Positions 1 to 7,572 of a stretch of DNA of 29,265 nt are shown in pieces; within the stretch, counting starts at the first letter, position 1, and each line of letters opens with the position of its first letter. The notes under the pieces are model-generated. The model was given only the letters and a program-made list of their open reading frames with translations. It did not search any database and had not been told where the DNA came from. The translations under genes and the position numbers were made by a program. This DNA comes from Phycisphaerae bacterium (GTDB lineage: Bacteria; Planctomycetota; Phycisphaerae; Phycisphaerales; SM1A02): positions 1 to 29,265 of the forward strand of contig JABJDN010000134.1 in the NCBI GenBank assembly GCA_018665385.1, read 5' to 3'.

Positions 1-13
1 ATTCAAGTGAATA

Positions 14-96
14 GGGCGAGTACCCAAGTGGACAAAGGGGGCAGACTGTAAATCTGCTGGCGTACGCCTTCACAGGTTCGAATCCTGTCTCGCCCA
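14..96 (+). tRNA. tRNA-Tyr (anticodon GTA)
   Basis: The 7-bp acceptor stem (14-20 with 89-95) closes perfectly and the discriminator base is A96; CCA is not encoded. The anticodon stem is 41-45 with 53-57, and its 7-nt loop carries GTA at 48-50. A long variable arm (ggcg/cgcc around 59-68) makes this a class II tRNA, as expected for bacterial tRNA-Tyr. The T-arm has the usual ttcgaat loop. The gene is transcribed towards the convergent mnmG gene and is followed at once by a hairpin that could end its transcript. Confidence 0.97.
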
Positions 97-102
97 TCGA
101 GT

Positions 103-133
103 AACACCTACCTGCGCATGCATGTAGGTGTTT
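103..133 (+). terminator. hairpin terminator between tRNA-Tyr and mnmG
   Basis: A 9-bp inverted repeat (aacacctac at 103-111, gtaggtgtt at 124-132) with a 12-nt loop is followed by a short T-rich tract. It lies 6 nt after the tRNA and 29 nt beyond the mnmG stop codon. Because the stem is flanked by A or T on both sides it could serve both convergent units. The T-run is short, so efficiency is uncertain. Confidence 0.6.
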
Positions 134-161
134 CTCATTGAGTCCTATCAACAGAATAGCT

Positions 162-1961
162 TTACACGTTCGAGTTGAACCGTACAACCGCAATCGATAT
201 AAGTGTAATGTCAGCAGGTGTAATACCAGCAAGACGGGAAGCTTGACCAAGCGTAGCGGGCTTAAACTCTTTCAGTACATCAACCGCTTCGTTTCTGAGA
301 CCACTGATTTCGTTCGGGTTTAAACCGGCAGGAATTTTTCTGCCTTCGGTTTTCGCTTGCCGTTTAATTTCAGATTGTTGCCGGACGATGTACCCCTCGT
401 ATCGAACATCCGTTACAACCCTACGAATCAATCGAGGGTCTAACTTCTTCGGTAACTTTGAAACAATTTCAACTATAGGAGTGTCAGATTTTTTGACAAG
501 TTTCCCAAGATTCAACTCTTTCATTTGATGCCGTATCTCTTCAAGGTGATGCGCTCTTGCTACCCAAGTTTCCCAGCGCTCTTCGTCAACAAGCCCAAGG
601 TCCCTACCAAAGCGAGTCAAGCGTTCGTCTGAGTTATCAGCACGTAGTAACAGCCGATGCTCTGCTCTACTCGTAAACATGCGATATGGCTCACGTGGCA
701 TTGTTGTCACGAGGTCATCCATCATGACACCAATGTATGCTTGGTCACGACCAAGTACGATTGTTTCTTCGCCTTGCACAAGACGAGCAGCGTTCAATCC
801 CGCAAGTAGTCCTTGCCCTGCTGCTTCTTCGTAACCGCTTGTGCCATTAATTTGCCCAGCTAAGAATAAACCGCGGACAAGTTTACTTTCGCATGTTGCA
901 TTGATTTGATGTGGACGAACGATGTCGTATTCCACTGCGTATCCCATTTGCAGAATGACGGCGTCTTTGCACCCCTTCATCATTGGGATAATTTTCTCTT
1001 GAATATCTGCTGGCAAAGAAGTTGAAATGCCGTTGCAATAAATTGAATCGCCATGCACAGTTTCTGGCTCTAGAAAAACATGGTGTGCGTCGCGATCTGC
1101 GAAGCGAACAACTTTATCTTCGATGGATGGGCAGTAGCGCGGGCCACTTTCTGCATCAATTGCACCGCTGTACATTGGGGCTTTATCAAGATTATCCCTG
1201 ATTAACTGATGCATCTCTTTCGTGGTTGCGGTGATTCGGCAATCTACTTGTGGCAAGGGTGGAAAATTATCTGTTGGCAAATCGCTAAACGGTGTTGGGT
1301 TTTTATCGCCAAGTTGAGAAGGAAGTGAATCCCAGTCGATACTCTTTTTAGAAAGTCTTGGTGGCGTCCCTGTCTTTAAACGACCAAGTTCAAACCCTAA
1401 TCTTTTAAGCGTTGCTGAAATTCCCTCAGCGGTTCCTTCGCCTACACGGCCACCTTTATTCTGGGCTTCACCAGTATGCATAAGGCCGCGCATGAACGTA
1501 CCCGTTGTAAGTACAACTGCTTTTGCAAGCAGCGGTTCATCAAGCATCACACCTGTGACTTCACCATTTTCAACAATAATGTCATCAACAGTTGCTTCGA
1601 TGACTTCGATATTATTTCGCGATGCAATCATATGCTGCACTTCATCGCGGTATTCGTCTTTGTCGGCTTGCGCGCGTGGTCCCCATACCGCTGGGCCCTT
1701 CGAAGTGTTCAACATTTTGAACATAATGCCAGTAGCGTCGATAGCTTGAGCCATAACTCCGCCAAGGGCATCTATTTCTCTGACGATTTGTCCCTTGCCA
1801 AGCCCGCCAATTGCAGGGTTGCAGGACATCACGCCAATAGTACTTGCGTCCATTGTAAGAAACGCAACCGTGCCATTTGGAAGTACGGAAGACGCAGCCC
1901 ATGCTGCTTCAACACCAGCGTGGCCACCGCCAATAACAATAATATCAACAGTTCGAGACAT
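162..1961 (-). CDS. mnmG: tRNA uridine-5-carboxymethylaminomethyl modification enzyme MnmG (GidA)
   Basis: MnmG is an FAD protein that works with the GTPase MnmE to put a carboxymethylaminomethyl (or aminomethyl) group on wobble U34 of certain tRNAs. The N-terminus shows the dinucleotide-binding motif IGGGHAGVEAA (about residues 10-20). The MnmG signatures follow: CNPAIGGLGKG near residue 47, LKTGTPPR near 194, GPRYCPSIEDK near 273 and GQINGTSGYEEAAGQG near 370. The C-terminal helical domain that contacts tRNA and MnmE is complete (LGQASRLAGITPADI). At 599 aa it is slightly shorter than the E. coli protein (629). The ATG has a GGAG motif 7 nt upstream, which overlaps the end of korB. Only 5 nt separate the two genes, so it is the last gene of korA-korB-mnmG. 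No mnmE is in the window. Confidence 0.97.
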   Translation of the reverse strand: MSRTVDIIVIGGGHAGVEAAWAASSVLPNGTVAFLTMDASTIGVMSCNPAIGGLGKGQIVREIDALGGVMAQAIDATGIMFKMLNTSKGPAVWGPRAQADKDEYRDEVQHMIASRNNIEVIEATVDDIIVENGEVTGVMLDEPLLAKAVVLTTGTFMRGLMHTGEAQNKGGRVGEGTAEGISATLKRLGFELGRLKTGTPPRLSKKSIDWDSLPSQLGDKNPTPFSDLPTDNFPPLPQVDCRITATTKEMHQLIRDNLDKAPMYSGAIDAESGPRYCPSIEDKVVRFADRDAHHVFLEPETVHGDSIYCNGISTSLPADIQEKIIPMMKGCKDAVILQMGYAVEYDIVRPHQINATCESKLVRGLFLAGQINGTSGYEEAAGQGLLAGLNAARLVQGEETIVLGRDQAYIGVMMDDLVTTMPREPYRMFTSRAEHRLLLRADNSDERLTRFGRDLGLVDEERWETWVARAHHLEEIRHQMKELNLGKLVKKSDTPIVEIVSKLPKKLDPRLIRRVVTDVRYEGYIVRQQSEIKRQAKTEGRKIPAGLNPNEISGLRNEAVDVLKEFKPATLGQASRLAGITPADITLISIAVVRFNSNV

Positions 1962-1966
1962 AAAAG

Positions 1967-2983
1967 TTACTCCACAGTCCAGGTATTCGAGCCTGTAATG
2001 ATTGCTTGCAAGTCTGCTTCGCCATTCTTTTCAACAACAGCGTCCACTTGCGAATGTAATTGGTCGTCGTACGAAGGGCGCGAGCCGTCAACGTAAAACA
2101 CACCGATTGGTTCGGGAAAATCTGGGTAATACAATTGGCTTAACGTAAACGCTTGCGACAAGTTCGTTTCGTCGTGCACAAGCAAGTCTGCCTCTGTGAA
2201 TTCATCGCCAAGTGTCACCACTTCAACTGCATCACCATTCCTGCGGATACCTTTGTTGCTCTCTGCTCCAAAGATTAGCGGCTTGCCGTGTTCAAGAAGA
2301 ACAGTGTTTTCTAAACGTGTTTCTTTTTGCGTTGCGTAGAACCATGCTTGGTGATTAAAGACGTTGCAGTCTTGGTAGACTTCGATGAAGGACGTGCCGT
2401 TGTGCTTTGCGCCCCTATCAATCAACGGGGTGAGCCCCTTTACGTCCACGTCAAGCGAACGAGCAACATATGTACCGCCACTTGCCAGCGCAAGTGTAAT
2501 AGGATTAATCGGCTCATCAAGAGAACCAAACGGTGTTGATTTTGTTACTTTCCCCACTTCGCTTGTTGGGGAATATTGACCTTTGGTCAAGCCGTAAATT
2601 TTGTTATTGAGCAACACGATATTAATATTAATGTTGCGACGAAGTGCGTGCATGGTGTGGTTTCCACCGATGGAAAGCAAATCTCCATCGCCAGAAATCA
2701 AAAACACTTCCAAGTCAGGGTTTGCGATTTTTACACCCGTTGCAAATGCTGGCGCGCGACCGTGCACAGTATGCGCACCGTACGTGTCCATGTAATAGGG
2801 AAAACGCGCGGCGCAACCGATGCCAGAGACAAAGACAAAGTCTTCCCTCTTCACTCCAAGGTTTGCAGCCATTTTCTTCATCGCAGTGAGCACTGCGTAA
2901 TCGCCACAACCGGGACACCAGCGAACATCTTGGTCACTTGCAAAATCTTTTGGTTTATATGTAGGTAGTGCTATTTCTGTCAT
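1967..2983 (-). CDS. korB: 2-oxoacid (2-oxoglutarate):ferredoxin oxidoreductase, beta subunit
   Basis: This is the thiamine-diphosphate-binding beta subunit of a two-subunit 2-oxoacid:ferredoxin oxidoreductase. It oxidatively decarboxylates a 2-oxoacid, probably 2-oxoglutarate, to the acyl-CoA and passes electrons to ferredoxin in the cytoplasm. Visible motifs are WCPGCGDYAVL near residue 22, SGIGCAARFPYY near 53 and the TPP/Mg motif SGDGD..SIGGNH near 97-107, followed by NNKIYGLTKGQYSPTS. The CPGC and GIGC cysteines are consistent with the single [4Fe-4S] cluster of this family. Length (338 aa) is normal. The ATG overlaps the korA stop by 4 nt, which implies translational coupling. Substrate choice between 2-oxoglutarate and another 2-oxoacid cannot be settled from motifs alone. 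Confidence 0.93.
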   Translation of the reverse strand: MTEIALPTYKPKDFASDQDVRWCPGCGDYAVLTAMKKMAANLGVKREDFVFVSGIGCAARFPYYMDTYGAHTVHGRAPAFATGVKIANPDLEVFLISGDGDLLSIGGNHTMHALRRNININIVLLNNKIYGLTKGQYSPTSEVGKVTKSTPFGSLDEPINPITLALASGGTYVARSLDVDVKGLTPLIDRGAKHNGTSFIEVYQDCNVFNHQAWFYATQKETRLENTVLLEHGKPLIFGAESNKGIRRNGDAVEVVTLGDEFTEADLLVHDETNLSQAFTLSQLYYPDFPEPIGVFYVDGSRPSYDDQLHSQVDAVVEKNGEADLQAIITGSNTWTVE

Positions 2984-4887
2984 ACAGCACCCCCTTTCAA
3001 AATTGCTTCAATTGAATCAGCAAGTTCCTCCACAAAGAACGAACGCCCACAAAGATTTTGAATGCCTTCTATGTCGATCAAGAACTGGCTTCTCAGAAGC
3101 ATGCGCAATTGACCCGTATTCATCTCGGGCATTATTACTTTTTTATAATTGCCTAACACTTCACCAAGGTTCTTTGGAAACGGATTGATGTAATGCAAAT
3201 GAGCCGTTGCCACGTTGATTCCACGCTCTTGCAACATAGTTGCAGCAGTCAAAATACTACCGCGTGTGCCACCCCATCCGAGTACCAACGTGTCCCCTTT
3301 GCCTTCAACTTCAAGGTCTGGAATAACATCTTGCAACTTTGTAATTTTCTCTGCACGATATCTTGTCATCAGTGCGTGGTTCTCGTGATCATAAGAAACA
3401 TCACCAGTACCGTCTTGTTTTTCAAGACCGCCAACGCGGTGTTCTAGCCCAGGCGTACCCGGTATTGCCCACGGGCGAGCGCCAGTTTCAGCATCACGTT
3501 TGTATGGAAGGAACTCTTCTTCGGTCACTTCGGCATGCTTCACGTCTATAGTTGGTATTTCTGAAATATCTGGAATAAGCCAAGGCTCTGCAGCATTTCC
3601 TAACCCGCCTTCAGATAAGAAAATAACAGGGCACATAGCACGCATTGATAATCGAACTGCTTCAATAGCCATGTGGAAGCAATTGCCTGGGCTTGACGCT
3701 GCTACCACTATCACTGGGCATTCGCCTGGCCTGCCAAACATGGTTTGCAGTAAATCTGATTGCTCTGTCTTTGTTGGCATTCCTGTCGATGGTCCCGCCC
3801 GTTGTACATTTACAACGACAAGGGGAAGTTCCATCATGACCGCTAATCCAATTGCCTCTGATTTCAATGCAAGGCCTGGGCCCGAAGTTCCAGTCACACC
3901 AATTTGACCTGCGAAAGATGCACCGATTGCAATCATGACCGCTGCGATTTCATCTTCTGCTTGCATAGTACGAATACCAAATTGCTTTAACCTTGCAAGA
4001 CCGTGCAACACATCCGATGCTGGTGTAATTGGGTAACTTGCATAGACAACTGGCTTGCCAACTTTTGTAGCAGCAGTCACAAGACCAAGCACGATTGCTT
4101 CGTTACCCGAGATCCTTCGGTACTCACCCGCTTTTAATTTTGCTGGCGCGACTTCGTATTGCGACGGGAAGAACTCTGCTGTTTCTCCGAAATAGTATCC
4201 AGCCTTGATTGCTTTTTCGTTGAGGTCTGCAATTTCTGGTTTGTTTTTCAATTTCCCGAAATAGTTTTGCAACTTATCAATTGTGGAATCAATTTCTCGT
4301 GAATACAACCATGAAACAATTCCAAGGGCGAACATATTCCTGCAACGGTCAATATCTTTTACTGATATGTCTGAATCTTCACTTGCGAGCGATTCGCGTG
4401 TCAAGCGCGACATAGGCACGCGACAAATTTTGTACTTCGCATTGATAACTTCATCATCAAGTGGGTTGTAGCCTTCTTCGTACCCGCACTTCTTAAAGTT
4501 ACTCTTATTGAATTCGTCTTCGTTGACAATCACAATTCCACCTGGCTCAACGTACTCCAGATTGGTTTTGAAGCCTGCAGGGTTCATTGCCACCATAGCA
4601 TTCACTAAATCGCCCGGCGTATGTATTTCGTTGCTTGAGAACTGCACTTGGTACCCAGAAACTCCAAAAGTAGTACCCCTTGGAGCACGGATTTCTGCTG
4701 GAAAATCAGGGGCTGTGGCGAAGTCGTTCCCTGCAAGTGCAACTGCATCTGTAAAGTGCGAACCCGTAAGTTGCATACCGTCGCCACTGTCGCCACAAAA
4801 ACGAACAGAGACTGAAGGTAAAACCTTCGCTTCTGGGTCAGGAGAAGGGTTTAAGTTGGATTCTGGAGGTGATTTGGTAGCAGTCAT
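2980..4887 (-). CDS. korA: 2-oxoacid (2-oxoglutarate):ferredoxin oxidoreductase, fused gamma-alpha subunit
   Basis: Partner of KorB. Residues about 25-190 form the gamma (CoA-binding) domain, starting with VRFCGDSGDGMQLTG and containing the RAPRGTTFGVSGYQVQFSS stretch. Residues about 240-480 are the alpha pyrimidine-binding domain, with YPITPASD and TGTSGPGLALKSEAIG. The transketolase C-terminal-like domain follows, with GWGGTRGSI and the HLHYINPFPKNLGEVL region. The 635-aa fused gamma-alpha architecture is the KorA/OorA type found in aerobic bacteria and in Mycobacterium; no ferredoxin-like delta subunit is encoded here. It starts the operon korA-korB-mnmG. An AAGGA Shine-Dalgarno lies about 10 nt before the ATG, and a TACAAT hexamer on the minus strand (4923-4928) is a possible -10 box, although no good -35 is visible. 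Confidence 0.93.
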   Translation of the reverse strand: MTATKSPPESNLNPSPDPEAKVLPSVSVRFCGDSGDGMQLTGSHFTDAVALAGNDFATAPDFPAEIRAPRGTTFGVSGYQVQFSSNEIHTPGDLVNAMVAMNPAGFKTNLEYVEPGGIVIVNEDEFNKSNFKKCGYEEGYNPLDDEVINAKYKICRVPMSRLTRESLASEDSDISVKDIDRCRNMFALGIVSWLYSREIDSTIDKLQNYFGKLKNKPEIADLNEKAIKAGYYFGETAEFFPSQYEVAPAKLKAGEYRRISGNEAIVLGLVTAATKVGKPVVYASYPITPASDVLHGLARLKQFGIRTMQAEDEIAAVMIAIGASFAGQIGVTGTSGPGLALKSEAIGLAVMMELPLVVVNVQRAGPSTGMPTKTEQSDLLQTMFGRPGECPVIVVAASSPGNCFHMAIEAVRLSMRAMCPVIFLSEGGLGNAAEPWLIPDISEIPTIDVKHAEVTEEEFLPYKRDAETGARPWAIPGTPGLEHRVGGLEKQDGTGDVSYDHENHALMTRYRAEKITKLQDVIPDLEVEGKGDTLVLGWGGTRGSILTAATMLQERGINVATAHLHYINPFPKNLGEVLGNYKKVIMPEMNTGQLRMLLRSQFLIDIEGIQNLCGRSFFVEELADSIEAILKGGAV

Positions 4888-4998
4888 GTACGACGCATCC
4901 TTATGCAGTTCTGTAATGGGATATTGTACTAAAACGACTCTTATTTGCGGTTATTTATGCTAAAACCAGAAGTGTTTTTTCAACTTGTAGGTAATGGG

Positions 4999-5027
4999 TT
5001 TACTTCATTCTGGAAGATTGGTACAAT
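4999..5027 (+). promoter_or_regulatory. sigma70-type promoter for the 107-residue gene
   Basis: TTTACT (4999-5004) and TACAAT (5022-5027) are separated by 17 nt. A start near 5034 would give a leader of about 20 nt that still contains the GGAG ribosome-binding site at 5042-5045. This rests on consensus match and position only. Confidence 0.5.
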
Positions 5028-5052
5028 ACATGGCTCGAAATGGAGTCTCACA

Positions 5053-5376
5053 ATGGCAAAAGCAGCTGAAAAATTAATTGTTCCAAACACTGAAATGACG
5101 TTCACGGTCAGCACTGACCCAAAGCGCCCTGCTGCACGCAAAACAATTGAGCGACTTATGTGGATGCAACCACAAGTCAAGAAAGACCATTCGATGCTCC
5201 AGCGTCGCCGCAAGCAAAAAGACATCAAGTACACCCTTCGCGCTGGTCGTGTCTGGTTTGATCGTCCACGAGCTACGCGTACTGTACGTTGCGCAAAAGG
5301 CGTGTCCTTTACGTTGAATGTAACACCTCAAATTTTAAACGATTTGAAAAGTGTTGCTAAGTACTTAGACTTCTAA
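5053..5376 (+). CDS. uncharacterised small basic protein (107 aa)
   Basis: I do not recognise a family. The start at 5053 is chosen because GGAG sits 7 nt upstream and a promoter lies just before it; the reading frame stays open further upstream but that part looks non-coding. The protein is strongly basic: a central RRRKQK cluster (residues 51-56) is followed by RxxRPRATRTVR (67-79), then a more hydrophobic C-terminus with VSFTLNVTPQILNDLKSVAKYL (split about 84-105). There is no signal peptide or membrane segment, so it is probably cytosolic. The charge pattern would suit nucleic-acid or ribosome binding, but that is inference. It is monocistronic. Its stop codon overlaps the stop of the convergent Nudix gene by 4 nt. 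Confidence 0.72.
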   Translation: MAKAAEKLIVPNTEMTFTVSTDPKRPAARKTIERLMWMQPQVKKDHSMLQRRRKQKDIKYTLRAGRVWFDRPRATRTVRCAKGVSFTLNVTPQILNDLKSVAKYLDF

Positions 5377-5993
5377 GCATACCCCAGCATAATTTCTGCG
5401 ATAGGAGATCTGCCACTTGGCAATTTGTCTCCTGATATCCATTGTATTTCTTCGTATTCGTCGTTCTTGCAAACAGTTCCGCTGCTGCTTTCAAGTTTGT
5501 AAATTAGTTCCCATGTTCTAGCGTGTTCGTCGAACACGATGCCCACTTGAATAGGGTTACCCGTCACAGCCAAGCCGACTTCTTCTTGCAACTCTTGAAG
5601 TATCGCATCATCTGGTTGCTTGCCGGGCTCAACACAGCCTGCGGGTACGTACTCCCACGCCTGTTTGTATTGATGCACATGTCGTGATCGTTTTCCCCAG
5701 AGATAGGATGTTTTAAACATCGTAATACCCTTCACGCCCAGTGGACGAATCCCAAGGTCGTACGATTCTGTCTGCACTGCGTAGAACCTATACGCACACT
5801 CCATAGCGTGTATGTTTGCGCCCCCATGGCCATTGCGGTGCACTCCAAGTACATGCAGAATCCTGCCGTCGTAGACGGCAGGATTCTGCTTGCATAGTTT
5901 TGTAAAACGAGAATCTACTTCATCAAGAGATGAACGGTCGGGAACGAACGTTCCCTCTTGCACATAGATTGTCGCTGGACGACGTAATCGCAT
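5373..5993 (-). CDS. Nudix hydrolase with an altered Nudix box
   Basis: A 206-aa Nudix-fold protein. The Nudix box occupies residues 119-141 and keeps G119, E134, E137, E138 and G140, the metal-binding half of the motif. The usual first Glu is Lys125 and the usual Arg is Gln133. The N-terminal third (residues 1-70) has an extra region with HVLGVHRNGHGG that is not part of the core fold. EYVPAG before the box resembles ADP-ribose/sugar-nucleotide Nudix enzymes, but the substrate is unknown. The ATG overlaps the aldehyde dehydrogenase stop by 1 nt (TAATG), so the two are translationally coupled. The stop codon overlaps that of the convergent 107-residue gene. Confidence 0.85.
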   Translation of the reverse strand: MRLRRPATIYVQEGTFVPDRSSLDEVDSRFTKLCKQNPAVYDGRILHVLGVHRNGHGGANIHAMECAYRFYAVQTESYDLGIRPLGVKGITMFKTSYLWGKRSRHVHQYKQAWEYVPAGCVEPGKQPDDAILQELQEEVGLAVTGNPIQVGIVFDEHARTWELIYKLESSSGTVCKNDEYEEIQWISGDKLPSGRSPIAEIMLGYA

Positions 5994-7531
5994 TACCCAA
6001 ATTCAATACCTTGGGCAAGTGGCATTTCATCACTCCAGTTACTTGTACAGGTTTGACGTCGCATATACGCCTTCCATGAATCAGAACCGGACTCACGACC
6101 ACCGCCAGTATCTTTTTCGCCACCAAATGCTCCACCAATTTCAGCACCACTCGTGCCAATGTTCACATTAGCAATTCCGCAATCTGAACCTTCAGGAGAT
6201 AGGAAACGACCTGCGTTTCGCATTGAATTTGTAAATATTGCACTGCTAAGACCTTGGTCGACGTCGTTGTGCATCTCTAGCGCTTCGTCTAAATCGCTTA
6301 TTTCGAAAATGTACAAGAGAGGCGCAAACGTTTCTTCTTTCACTACCTCAGGCATTTTCCCTTTCGGCACTCGCACAATTGTTGGCTCTACGAAGTTACC
6401 CGCGCGGTCTGCCCAACGGTCAATACCCTCGATGCCACCGCAGAGAATTTCGCACCCTTCTGCTTTTGCTTGTTCAATTGACGAACGCATGTTGTCAACT
6501 GCTTGCTCGTTGATCAGCGGTCCCATGAGCGTTGAGCCCTCGAGTGGATTGCCAATCGAAACTTGCGTGTATGACTTGAGCAAGCCTTCAGTGACTTTGT
6601 CCACAATTGATTCGTGGCAAAGAAGGCGGCGCGTTGAAGTACAACGCTGCCCTGCTGTGCCCACTGCGCCAAAGAGCGTGCCCCTGATGACCATATCAAG
6701 GTCAGCATCATCCATAATGATGATTGCATTGTTTCCGCCAAGCTCTAATAGCGAGCGACCCAAACGGCCACCGACTACTTCGCCAACGCGACGACCCATT
6801 CTGCAAGAACCTGTCGCACTAATAAGTGGTAATCGACGGTCTGCAATCATTGGCTCGCCAATTTCTTCAACAGTACCAATAATCAAACCGAACACATCGC
6901 AAGGGTCACCGTTTTCTGGTGTAAATATATCTTGATCGCGCATGACTTCATGTGCAACATTAATCATTGCAATTGCTGTCAACGGAGTGATATCGCTTGG
7001 CTTCCAAATCGTTGTGTCGCCACAAACTGCTGCAAGCATAGAATTCCATGCCCACACCGCTACTGGGAAGTTAAATGCTGAGATAATCCCAACAGTTCCA
7101 AGTGGCTGCCACTGCTCCATCATTGCATGACGAGGCCGCTCTGAAGCGATGGTTAATCCGTACAATTGGCGCGAAATACCGACAGCAAAGTCAGCAATGT
7201 CAATGCATTCCACGACTTCGCCGATGCCTTCTGCAAGAATTTTTCCGCATTCCATCGTGACAAGTTCGCCTAGTGGTTGTTCGTATTCACGAAAAGCGTT
7301 GCCAATACGTCGAATGAGTTCACCGCGCTTGGGTGCTGGAAGCATCCGCCACTCTTTAAAAACAGCCTGAGAGCGTGCAACTTGGTCGTTGTACTCTTCC
7401 GTTGTTTGCCTTCGAACAGCCGCAATTGGCTCTCCAGTCGCGGGGTTGTAAGAAATTATGTGATTGTCTGTTGCTTCAGAAGCGTCGCAAACAAGCGGGT
7501 GATTGATAAGGTTTGTAAGTGTTGTTGTCAT
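5993..7531 (-). CDS. ALDH7-family aldehyde dehydrogenase (alpha-aminoadipic semialdehyde dehydrogenase-like)
   Basis: NAD(P)-dependent oxidation of an aldehyde to the acid in the cytoplasm. The family hallmarks are present: catalytic base Glu263 in LELGGNN, nucleophile Cys297 in GQRCTS, and Asn154 in SAFNFP. The C-terminal stretch NIGTSGAEIGGAFGG followed by EKDTGGGRESGSDSWK is typical of the ALDH7A1/antiquitin group, whose best-known substrate is alpha-aminoadipic semialdehyde from lysine breakdown. At 512 aa it matches that group. Its neighbours are a coupled Nudix hydrolase gene downstream and a divergent CoA-transferase subunit. There is no Shine-Dalgarno; a TAGAAT hexamer lies 6 nt before the ATG, so the mRNA may be leaderless. 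Family placement is firm; lysine as the true pathway is inferred. Confidence 0.92.
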   Translation of the reverse strand: MTTTLTNLINHPLVCDASEATDNHIISYNPATGEPIAAVRRQTTEEYNDQVARSQAVFKEWRMLPAPKRGELIRRIGNAFREYEQPLGELVTMECGKILAEGIGEVVECIDIADFAVGISRQLYGLTIASERPRHAMMEQWQPLGTVGIISAFNFPVAVWAWNSMLAAVCGDTTIWKPSDITPLTAIAMINVAHEVMRDQDIFTPENGDPCDVFGLIIGTVEEIGEPMIADRRLPLISATGSCRMGRRVGEVVGGRLGRSLLELGGNNAIIIMDDADLDMVIRGTLFGAVGTAGQRCTSTRRLLCHESIVDKVTEGLLKSYTQVSIGNPLEGSTLMGPLINEQAVDNMRSSIEQAKAEGCEILCGGIEGIDRWADRAGNFVEPTIVRVPKGKMPEVVKEETFAPLLYIFEISDLDEALEMHNDVDQGLSSAIFTNSMRNAGRFLSPEGSDCGIANVNIGTSGAEIGGAFGGEKDTGGGRESGSDSWKAYMRRQTCTSNWSDEMPLAQGIEFG

Positions 7532-7537
7532 CTCTGC

Positions 7538-7543
7538 ATTCTA
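7538..7543 (-). promoter_or_regulatory. -10-like hexamer directly upstream of the ALDH7 gene
   Basis: TAGAAT on the minus strand ends 6 nt before the ATG at 7531. No Shine-Dalgarno and no clear -35 are present. It is one of several such TANNNT boxes in this window that point to leaderless transcription. Confidence 0.4.
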
Positions 7544-7559
7544 GCACACCAAGAGGTGG

Positions 7560-7565
7560 TATTAT
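7560..7565 (+). promoter_or_regulatory. -10-like hexamer directly upstream of scoB
   Basis: TATTAT ends 7 nt before the ATG at 7573. The purine-rich aagaggtgg (7551-7559) lies upstream of the box, too far from the ATG (13 nt or more) to be an ordinary Shine-Dalgarno, and it would not be transcribed if this is the promoter. The intergenic region shared with the divergent ALDH7 gene is only 41 bp. Confidence 0.35.
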
Positions 7566-7572
7566 TCCCAAC

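Noticed and set aside
1476..2096. A 206-codon plus-strand open frame across the mnmG/korB junction
   Set aside because: Antisense to two well-conserved genes, with a Cys/His/Asn-rich translation lacking any domain.
6153..6935. A 260-codon plus-strand open frame
   Set aside because: It lies wholly antisense to the ALDH7 gene, whose catalytic motifs are certain; its Ser/Pro-rich, low-information translation is typical of a shadow frame.
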